Source: Flavobacterium aeripolare
GTDB lineage: Bacteria; Bacteroidota; Bacteroidia; Flavobacteriales; Flavobacteriaceae
NCBI RefSeq assembly: GCF_013294025.1
Contig: NZ_JABSNL010000002.1
Coordinates: forward strand, 248,001 to 312,000
Direction of reading: 5' to 3'
Length of the DNA stretch: 64,000 nucleotides
Below the pieces are notes generated by a model. The model had not been told where the DNA came from. It did no database searches and saw only the letters and a list, made by a program, of their open reading frames with translations. The translations under genes and the position numbers were made by a program. The number at the start of each line of letters is the position of its first letter. Within the stretch, counting starts at the first letter, position 1. Positions 58,916 through 64,000 of this stretch are shown in pieces.

Positions 58916-58988
58916 TGACCCGACTGGGGCTCGAACCCAGGACCCCATCATTAAAAGTGATGTGCTCTACCAACTGAGCTATCGAGTC
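58916..58988 (-). tRNA. tRNA-Lys (anticodon TTT), element-borne copy
   Basis: 73 nt, identical to the three other tRNA-Lys genes. It lies inside the element, 80 bases from tRNA-Leu, and takes the place that the distal tRNA-Lys held before insertion. It also shares the ATTAT bases directly 5' of the gene with the distal copy at 52263. Confidence 0.95.
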
Positions 58989-59011
58989 ATTATTTTAATA
59001 AAAATTTCAAG

Positions 59012-59033
59012 ATGTAAAACAAATGTAAAACAA
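59012..59033. repeat. Right arm-type repeat: ATGTAAAACAA in tandem
   Basis: Same 22 bp and same orientation as 52527-52548, between the element tRNA-Lys and the right attachment core. Confidence 0.75.
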
Positions 59034-59064
59034 TACAGCTGTAACTACTTGATAATCAACAGTA

Positions 59065-59081
59065 TTTGTGACCACGGTGGG
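59065..59081. repeat. attR core inside the tRNA-Leu 3' end
   Basis: TTTGTGACCACGGTGGG, identical to 52396-52412. It covers the flank, discriminator, 3' acceptor strand and the first bases of the T-stem, so tRNA-Leu stays intact after integration. Confidence 0.85.
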
Positions 59082-59151
59082 ATTTGAACCCACACGCCCT
59101 TGCGAGCACCACCCCCTCAAGATGGCAAGTCTACCGTTTCTCCACGTGGCC
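59069..59151 (-). tRNA. tRNA-Leu (anticodon GAG)
   Basis: 83 nt class II tRNA. Acceptor arms are GGCCACG / CGTGGTC with discriminator A, the anticodon stem CCATC / GGTGG encloses TTGAGGG (anticodon GAG), and a long variable arm is present. Its 3' end is the integration target. Confidence 0.95.
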
Positions 59152-59195
59152 GTGAAAATAAAATGGTCAAGTAGTTGATACTCGACCATTATTTG

Positions 59196-59268
59196 TGACC
59201 CGACTGGGGCTCGAACCCAGGACCCCATCATTAAAAGTGATGTGCTCTACCAACTGAGCTATCGAGTC
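59196..59268 (-). tRNA. tRNA-Lys (anticodon TTT), operon copy 2
   Basis: 73 nt, identical to the other copies; second gene of the minus-strand operon. Confidence 0.96.
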
Positions 59269-59305
59269 TTGCTTTCAAGTAAATTATGTGTTTGATCACT
59301 ATTTG

Positions 59306-59378
59306 TGACCCGACTGGGGCTCGAACCCAGGACCCCATCATTAAAAGTGATGTGCTCTACCAACTGAGCTATCGAGTC
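59306..59378 (-). tRNA. tRNA-Lys (anticodon TTT), operon copy 1
   Basis: 73 nt, first gene of the minus-strand tRNA operon, about 27 bases after the promoter. Confidence 0.96.
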
Positions 59379-59404
59379 ATAATTTCTTTGCTTGAATGCG
59401 GGTG

Positions 59405-59436
59405 CAAATATAAGGACTTTATTTGATGTTTTCCAA
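59405..59436 (-). promoter_or_regulatory. Promoter of the tRNA operon
   Basis: On the minus strand TTG (59436-59434), 21 bases, TATATTTG (59412-59405). Confidence 0.75.
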
Positions 59437-59506
59437 AGTTTTTTGCTTTAAATTTGTCTTTTTTTATCAATTAATTATAACGGTCTAACTTATAGCTATT
59501 TATTAT

Positions 59507-60025
59507 ATGAATAAAATTGTGTTATTAGGATACATGGGGTGCGGAAAGTCTACAATCGCAAAAAGTTTGTCTCAAAAAAAACAAATACCCTTTGTGGATT
59601 TAGATGAATATATAGAGAACAAGGCTAAATTATCAGTAAAAGATATCTTTGAGCAATTGGGCGAAATCAAATTTAGAAGGATGGAGCACGAATCACTTGT
59701 TGAATTATTGCAGTCTAAAGAGGAATTAATTATTGGGCTAGGAGGAGGGACGCCGTGTTATGCTAATAATCATTTACTATTAGCTGAAGAAGGTGTGACT
59801 TCGATTTATTTAAAAGCTTCTATCGCTACGCTATTTAATAGACTGTCTCCTAATAAAAGCAAAAGACCCCTTATCGCTACCATGAATGATGAGCAGATGA
59901 AGGAGTTTATTGCAATGCATCTTTTTGAGAGAAGCTATTTTTATAACCAAGCCAAACATGTTGTATCAGTAGATGATAAAACAGTTGCAGACACAGTTAA
60001 TGATATCGAGAATGTTCTAGCTTAA
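59507..60025 (+). CDS. aroK: Shikimate kinase
   Basis: Phosphorylates shikimate with ATP in aromatic amino acid synthesis. The 172 residues have the Walker A loop GYMGCGKST at the N-terminus, the shikimate-binding FVDLDEYIE and FRRMEHESL, the glycine motif GLGGGTPCY and the lid KSKRPLIA. All are in standard order and length. Its 3' end overlaps the convergent phosphoribosyltransferase gene by 9 bases. Confidence 0.95.
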   Translation: MNKIVLLGYMGCGKSTIAKSLSQKKQIPFVDLDEYIENKAKLSVKDIFEQLGEIKFRRMEHESLVELLQSKEELIIGLGGGTPCYANNHLLLAEEGVTSIYLKASIATLFNRLSPNKSKRPLIATMNDEQMKEFIAMHLFERSYFYNQAKHVVSVDDKTVADTVNDIENVLA

Positions 60026-60517
60026 ATAAGCGTAATTTTGATCGTTTTCGTCAAAAACCACTTGTACATGTTCAAGTAACGATGTAGAAAGGGAAATCCC
60101 CTTGAAATCAGCTTTTACAGGGTATTTCTTGTGGTTGCGATCTACTAAGACGGCTGTTTTAAATTTCTTTAATGGTACGTCTAGAAAATGGCGTACTGTA
60201 TATATAAGTGTGGTTCCTGAATTTAATACATCATCAATCAAGATTAATCCTTTATTTGCATACGCTTCCTTTGTGATAGAAGTGGTGATTGGATTTTCAG
60301 GATGTGTTTTATCAATCGATACTTTGCATAGTAGTACTTCGAGTGATGATATTTTTTTTAACTCTGCAGCTATTTTTTCGGCAAAAATATATCCGTTTAC
60401 CGCAATTCCTGCTAGAACGACTTCTTCTTCATTTACAAAGGTTTCGTAAATTTGGTAAGCAATTCTGGTAATTTTATGCTCGATTTCTTGATGCGTCAAT
60501 ATAATATTCTTGCTCAT
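60017..60517 (-). CDS. PRPP-dependent phosphoribosyltransferase
   Basis: 166 residues of the type I phosphoribosyltransferase fold. The PRPP loop is GLILIDDVLNSGTTLIYTVRHFLD (acidic pair DD followed by NSGTT), and an early VVLAGIAVNGYIFAEKIAAEL gives the pyrophosphate loop. Size and pattern fit PyrR-like or hypoxanthine-type enzymes, so it acts in pyrimidine regulation or purine salvage; sequence alone does not decide. It lies upstream of nothing obvious in nucleotide synthesis. It is convergent and overlapping with aroK. Confidence 0.88.
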   Translation of the reverse strand: MSKNIILTHQEIEHKITRIAYQIYETFVNEEEVVLAGIAVNGYIFAEKIAAELKKISSLEVLLCKVSIDKTHPENPITTSITKEAYANKGLILIDDVLNSGTTLIYTVRHFLDVPLKKFKTAVLVDRNHKKYPVKADFKGISLSTSLLEHVQVVFDENDQNYAYLS

Positions 60518-60546
60518 GTGTTGCTTATTTAGCGATTGCTATTGAT

Positions 60547-60939
60547 TTATTCTACTTCGTCTTCGTCAGAATGTATTTCGTTTCCAAATTCGTCAATGTC
60601 CCTACGGTCTTTTTTGGTAGGTCTTCCGGTTCCGTTTTTGCGATAATGTTCCTTGGATAGTTTTAATAATTCTAAGTGTTGGTACGCTTCTGCTGGCGTC
60701 TCGTTTTTTCGATACATATCCACCAGTTTCGCACCTACACGGTTGTCAGGAATATCTAAGACGGTTATTATTTGGGTGATTTGGTCTTTTCTAAAGGTGA
60801 TTTTATCAGTAGGAAAAACCTCTTTAGAAGGCTTTGCTACATGTCCGTTTACTGTGACGTGATTTTTCTTGCAGGCCTCAGTAACCATGTTTCTAGTTTT
60901 GTAATATCGGACACACCATAAAAATTTATCTATTCGCAT
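60547..60939 (-). CDS. S4-domain RNA-binding protein (Hsp15-like)
   Basis: The ATG at 60939 begins MRIDKFLWCVRYYKTRNMVTEACKKNHVTVNGHVAKPSKEV, the S4 RNA-binding domain, and is preferred to the longer frame (130 residues). The C-terminal 50 residues are basic then acidic (ending HSDEDEVE). Hsp15-type proteins bind the 50S subunit carrying stalled nascent chains and help recycle it. It is likely in one transcript with the phosphoribosyltransferase gene 29 bases downstream. Confidence 0.9.
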   Translation of the reverse strand: MRIDKFLWCVRYYKTRNMVTEACKKNHVTVNGHVAKPSKEVFPTDKITFRKDQITQIITVLDIPDNRVGAKLVDMYRKNETPAEAYQHLELLKLSKEHYRKNGTGRPTKKDRRDIDEFGNEIHSDEDEVE

Positions 60940-60970
60940 AAAAAATATAAAATCAGAGTTAAATAGTTTA

Positions 60971-60978
60971 CAAAAATA
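60971..60978 (-). promoter_or_regulatory. Candidate -7 element for the S4-protein gene
   Basis: TATTTTTG on the minus strand, 32 bases before the chosen start; a TTG at the right distance is not clear. Confidence 0.4.
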
Positions 60979-61017
60979 AATCAATATTGTATCTTGCGCA
61001 CTTAAAAATCAGCTATA

Positions 61018-61983
61018 ATGAACAAATTTAAGTATTATTTTATTTTATCAATTACAACACTCTCTTTATTTTCATGTTCGAAAAGTGATGATACGATAGA
61101 ATTGACTCCTCCAAGAGAATACAGTGTACAATATCCTACAGATCTTACTGATATTGAAGAATACTTGACTTCTAATTATATCACTGTAACTAATCATCCT
61201 GGTTTTACTGATGATCAAGATGTTACAATCACTAAAATACCAACAGGAGGTACACAGCCTTCTATAATGTCTTATTTAAATAAAAGTACGTTTCCTAAAT
61301 TATTGGTTAGAGAGGTAAAGCTACACGACTTAACCTATAAATTGTATTATCTGGCTTTAAGAGAAGGTGCTGGAGATAGACCTACTAATGTTGATGCTGT
61401 ATTAACATCTTACAAGGGAGTGTATTTAAGTAGAGTAACAGGAACAGATGCTGTGTCTACTTTAACAACGACAGATTTTGAAGAACAAATTTTCCCTCAA
61501 AGTACACTTAGCTTGTACACAGCAATTAGAGGATGGAAAGAAGTTTTTCCACAATTTAGGATAGGTACTTCAAAAGGTAATGCAGATGGAACAGTCTCGT
61601 ATAATGACTTTGGTGCAGGAATGATATTTATTCCTTCGGGATTAGCTTATTTTTCACAATCTACAGGTATAATTCCGTCTTATGCTCCGTTAGTGTTTAG
61701 CTTTAAATTGTATGGTCTTGTAAGGTCCGATCTAGAAATAAAAAATGTTGGAGTGAACATATTTTCAGATCCTGATGGTGTGCTTTCTTACTTAGAAGAT
61801 ATTGATGGAGATGGTTATTTATGGAGAGCAGATGAGCTGCCTACAGATGCTGTTAATCCAGATGACTCTGATGGAGATGGTGTTCCAGACTTTTTAGATG
61901 TTGATGATGATGGCGACGGATTCACAACTAAAGCAGAGCTTGCTGCGGGAACTAATTACCTTGATAAAAACAGTCATCCTTAA
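61018..61983 (+). CDS. FKBP-type prolyl isomerase lipoprotein with calcium repeats
   Basis: 321 residues. The lipoprotein signal ends LFSC (Cys 20) with SKSDD after it, an acidic tag suggesting surface exposure. A divergent FKBP fold follows (about 60-245), with DAVLTSYKGVYLSRVTGTDAVSTL, RGWKEVFPQFRIGTSKGNADGTVSYNDFGAGMIFIPSGLAY and PLVFSFKLYGL. The C-terminus is a thrombospondin type 3-like calcium region: DIDGDGYLWRADELP, DDSDGDGVPDFLDVDDDGDGF. It probably folds exported proteins; related lipoproteins belong to gliding and secretion systems, but no gld gene is nearby. Confidence 0.85.
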   Translation: MNKFKYYFILSITTLSLFSCSKSDDTIELTPPREYSVQYPTDLTDIEEYLTSNYITVTNHPGFTDDQDVTITKIPTGGTQPSIMSYLNKSTFPKLLVREVKLHDLTYKLYYLALREGAGDRPTNVDAVLTSYKGVYLSRVTGTDAVSTLTTTDFEEQIFPQSTLSLYTAIRGWKEVFPQFRIGTSKGNADGTVSYNDFGAGMIFIPSGLAYFSQSTGIIPSYAPLVFSFKLYGLVRSDLEIKNVGVNIFSDPDGVLSYLEDIDGDGYLWRADELPTDAVNPDDSDGDGVPDFLDVDDDGDGFTTKAELAAGTNYLDKNSHP

Positions 61984-62005
61984 TACTGAATTTGTTATGC
62001 TATAT

Positions 62006-62037
62006 AAAAATCTCATTTCGATCGAAATGAGATTTTT
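62006..62037. terminator. Terminator after the FKBP gene
   Basis: Perfect palindrome with 16-bp arms around CGATCG (AAAAATCTCATTTCGA and its complement), followed by T. Confidence 0.85.
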
Positions 62038-62226
62038 TTTGTTCTATCAATTATTGGTACTTCCCAATGTTTAGTTATACTTTTTGTATGCTAGAAAATG
62101 CTATTTCAAATACAATAATTTAAAGTAATCTTTGGTTGTCGATATAGAGTACGGTAGATACGCTATGTTTATTCACTACTTATAGATCCTTTTATTACAG
62201 TGGTGCTTTTCAATATAGCCATTAAA

Positions 62227-62257
62227 AAAGCCGCTAAATCATTGATTTAGCGGCTTT
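62227..62257 (-). terminator. Terminator after the transketolase genes
   Basis: AAAGCCGCTAAATCA / TGATTTAGCGGCTTT, nearly loop-less perfect stem with a T run on the minus strand. Confidence 0.88.
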
Positions 62258-62279
62258 GTGTTTAGATATTGAAGTTTTG

Positions 62280-63233
62280 TTATTTTCTTGCAACTACTTT
62301 TTCAGCAGCAGCAACAATTGCTTCATTGTTCAATTTGTATTTGTCCATTAATTGAGCAGGAGTTCCTGATTCTCCAAAGCTATCATTAACCGCTACAAAC
62401 TCTTGTGGAGCAGGAGTGTTTAATGCTAATACTCTAGCAACGCTTTCTCCTAGACCACCAAGTATATTGTGTTCTTCGGCAGTAACTACACATTTAGTCT
62501 TAGCTAGTGATTTTAGAATTGCTTCTTCATCAAGAGGTTTAATTGTGTGAATATTGATAACCTCAGCAGAGATTCCCTTAGCTTCTAATGCTTCTGCAGC
62601 AATAAGTGCTTCCCATACTAAGTGTCCTGTAGCGATGATAGTAACATCTTTACCTTCACTCAATAGGATTGCTTTTCCTATTACAAACGGCTCATCAGCT
62701 GGCATGAAGTTAGGCACAACTGGACGTCCAAAACGCAAGTAAGCAGGACCATGGTGATCAGCAAGTGCTAATGTAGCTGCTTTAGTTTGATTGTAGTCAC
62801 AAGTGTTGATTACAGTCATTCCAGGCAACATTTTCATTAACCCAATGTCTTCTAAGATTTGGTGTGTAGCACCATCTTCTCCTAATGTTAACCCTGCGTG
62901 TGATGCACAAATTTTAACGTTTTTGTCAGAGTAAGCAACTGATTGACGTATTTGGTCGTATACTCTTCCTGTAGAAAAGTTAGCAAATGTTCCTGTAAAA
63001 GGAATTTTACCACCAATAGTTAATCCTGCAGCGATTCCAATCATGTTTGCCTCAGCAATACCAATTTGGAAAAAACGCTCTGGGTGATTTTTTTTAAAAT
63101 CATCAAACTTTAATGAACCAATTAAATCAGCACATAAGGCAACAACTTTTTCGTTTTTTTGACCTAATTCAGTCATTCCCGCTCCAAAACCTGAACGAGT
63201 ATCTTTACTTCCTGTATTTGTATATTTTTTCAT
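62280..63233 (-). CDS. Transketolase, C-terminal subunit
   Basis: 317 residues: the pyrimidine-binding and C-terminal domains of a split transketolase, which works with the upstream N-terminal subunit. Visible are [29 protein letters not shown], the thiamine-diphosphate Glu region [53 protein letters not shown] and the C-terminal [37 protein letters not shown]. It moves two-carbon units in the non-oxidative pentose phosphate pathway. Split transketolases are common in Bacteroidota. Confidence 0.94.
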   Translation of the reverse strand: MKKYTNTGSKDTRSGFGAGMTELGQKNEKVVALCADLIGSLKFDDFKKNHPERFFQIGIAEANMIGIAAGLTIGGKIPFTGTFANFSTGRVYDQIRQSVAYSDKNVKICASHAGLTLGEDGATHQILEDIGLMKMLPGMTVINTCDYNQTKAATLALADHHGPAYLRFGRPVVPNFMPADEPFVIGKAILLSEGKDVTIIATGHLVWEALIAAEALEAKGISAEVINIHTIKPLDEEAILKSLAKTKCVVTAEEHNILGGLGESVARVLALNTPAPQEFVAVNDSFGESGTPAQLMDKYKLNNEAIVAAAEKVVARK

Positions 63234-63318
63234 TTTTTTAAATTCAAAGATTTAAAAATTTAATAATTGAAAGATTTTGAGTGGTAATTCAAAATTTGCA
63301 ATTCAAAATTTAAAATTA

Positions 63319-63999
63319 TTAATAGTCGCCTAAAGTTGATTGATTTTGACCCAATGCATTTTCTAATTGTGCATCATTTGGTGCTTTACCATGCCAAGCA
63401 TGTGTGTGCATCATGAAGTCAACTCCGTTACCCATTTCAGTATGTAATAATACACAAACTGGTTTTCCTTTTCCTGTTCTAGATTTAGCGTCATTCATAC
63501 CTGCTAAAATAGCCTCTAGGTTATTTCCTTCTTTGATATCAATAACATCCCAGTCAAAAGCTTCAAACTTAGCACGGATACTTCCCATTGCTAATACTTC
63601 ATCAGTAGTACCATCAATTTGTTTTCCGTTAAGATCGACAGTTGCAATTAAGTTGTCTACTTTTTTAGCAGAGGCATACATAATTGCTTCCCAGTTTTGA
63701 CCTTCTTGCAATTCACCATCACCGTGAAGTGTGTAAATTAAATGGTTGTCATTATTTAATTTTTTTGCTTGAGCAGCACCAATAGCTACAGATAATCCTT
63801 GACCTAGTGAACCAGATGCGATTCTAACTCCAGGTAAATTATCGTGAGTTGTTGGGTGGCCTTGTAATCTCGTGTTGATTAAACGAAAAGTAGCTAATTC
63901 TGAAACTGGAAAATACCCACTTCTTGCAAGGACGCTATAGAATACAGGAGAAATATGTCCGTTTGATAGGAAGAATAAATCTTCTCCTATTCCGTCCAT
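63319..63999 (-). CDS. Transketolase, N-terminal subunit (partial)
   Basis: The gene runs off the right edge; the visible 226 residues start internally at MDGIGEDLFFLSNGHISP, so about 50 N-terminal residues are missing. The thiamine-diphosphate and magnesium motif is complete: LHGDGELQEGQNWEAIMYASAKKVDNLIATVDLN. Other signatures are TRLQGHPTTHDNLPGVRIASGSLGQGLSVAIGAA and HTHAWHGKAPND. It pairs with the C-terminal subunit encoded 85 bases downstream; the AT-rich spacer between them has no terminator, so they are one operon. Confidence 0.93.
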   Translation of the reverse strand: MDGIGEDLFFLSNGHISPVFYSVLARSGYFPVSELATFRLINTRLQGHPTTHDNLPGVRIASGSLGQGLSVAIGAAQAKKLNNDNHLIYTLHGDGELQEGQNWEAIMYASAKKVDNLIATVDLNGKQIDGTTDEVLAMGSIRAKFEAFDWDVIDIKEGNNLEAILAGMNDAKSRTGKGKPVCVLLHTEMGNGVDFMMHTHAWHGKAPNDAQLENALGQNQSTLGDY

Positions 64000-64000
64000 A

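Larger units (their letters stand above)
52413..59081. mobile_element. Integrated element of about 6.7 kb in tRNA-Leu(GAG)
   Basis: Bounded by the 17-bp attachment core. Contents in order: left arm repeats, tyrosine recombinase, unknown 224-aa protein, excisionase-like HTH, DUF3987/primase-like protein, candidate origin, four unknown small proteins, terminator, tRNA-Lys, right arm repeats. There is no relaxase, conjugation gene, capsid, portal or large terminase, so it must rely on a helper for transfer. The layout of integrase, excisionase and primase resembles phage satellites or small mobilisable islands. The tRNA-Lys cargo is unusual. Confidence 0.85.
61984..62279. other. Convergent intergenic region
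   Basis: Contains only the two terminators of the flanking genes and about 180 bases of featureless AT-rich sequence between them. Confidence 0.5.

Noticed and set aside
58916-58988. tRNA-Lys copies at 52263 and 58916 as the attachment sites
   Set aside because: They are full-length identical genes, whereas tRNA integration normally leaves only a partial 3' copy at one end. The 17-bp tRNA-Leu fragment next to the integrase and the paired arm repeats fit better. Kept as the alternative to test.
1-64000. CRISPR arrays, insertion sequences, rRNA genes
   Set aside because: No regularly spaced repeats, transposase genes or rRNA sequence were seen in the window.

Overview
The window is chromosomal DNA from a member of the Bacteroidota, most likely Flavobacteriaceae (Flavobacterium or a close relative). 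The evidence is low GC, Bacteroidota promoters of the TTG-N19-TAnnTTTG type, a TonB receptor paired with a surface beta-propeller lipoprotein, lipoproteins with acidic residues after the lipidated Cys, DUF4199 and DUF4252 proteins, and a short CarB. Most of it is ordinary housekeeping chromosome, with three regions of special interest.

1-24 kb: a partial gene, DUF2971 protein, MsbA-like ABC exporter, phosphohexomutase, GT2 glycosyltransferase, DUF4199 protein, ribosomal protein L31 (rpmE2), GlmU-like protein, Na+/alanine symporter, YqiA-like hydrolase, ABC-F ATPase, small acetyltransferase, hydrolase, lytic transglycosylase, ribosomal protein L34 (rpmH, 53 aa), carB, alginate-lyase-family protein, M20 peptidase, SRPBCC protein, DUF808 protein and an iodotyrosine-deiodinase-like nitroreductase.

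24-37 kb: a light-response and carotenoid island. A MerR-type regulator with a complete CarH-like adenosylcobalamin-binding signature precedes crtI, crtB, crtZ, an SRPBCC gene and a photolyase. A facing operon encodes a TetR-like regulator, an ABC1/UbiB-like kinase, a TIGR03643 protein, an SDR, FolE and an SDR-DUF2867 protein, and a TIGR01777 epimerase gene is divergent from it. TTGTTTAAACAA-like sites sit on the regulator's own promoter, on the crtI promoter and on the divergent tetR/TIGR01777 promoter, so one regulon is proposed. No lycopene cyclase gene is present in the window.

37-51 kb: YceI protein, thioesterase, RmuC, pseudouridine synthase, TrmL, and then a vitamin B12 uptake locus. 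That locus holds btuF-btuC-btuD on one strand and, divergently, a cobalamin riboswitch, btuB and a BtuG-like beta-propeller lipoprotein. Imported B12 could supply the cofactor of the CarH-like photoreceptor. An S41 peptidase, a small lipoprotein, a DUF4252 protein and tRNA-Asp follow.

52.2-59.4 kb: a tRNA operon (Lys, Lys, Leu and Lys, read on the minus strand) interrupted by an integrated element of about 6.7 kb. The attachment core is 17 bp of the 3' end of tRNA-Leu(GAG). The element carries a tyrosine recombinase, an excisionase-like HTH protein, a DUF3987/primase-like protein, a candidate iteron origin and several unknown small genes. Both ends carry the same tandem 11-mer. The element also carries its own tRNA-Lys next to tRNA-Leu, which rebuilds the end of the operon it broke and leaves the original distal tRNA-Lys cut off from the promoter. 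This is the most unusual structure in the window.

59.5-64 kb: aroK, a phosphoribosyltransferase, an S4 RNA-binding protein, an FKBP-type lipoprotein with calcium-binding repeats, and split transketolase genes, the last one running off the edge. Two families of structured intergenic repeats (31.2 and 42.2 kb; 28.9 kb) are scattered through the window.
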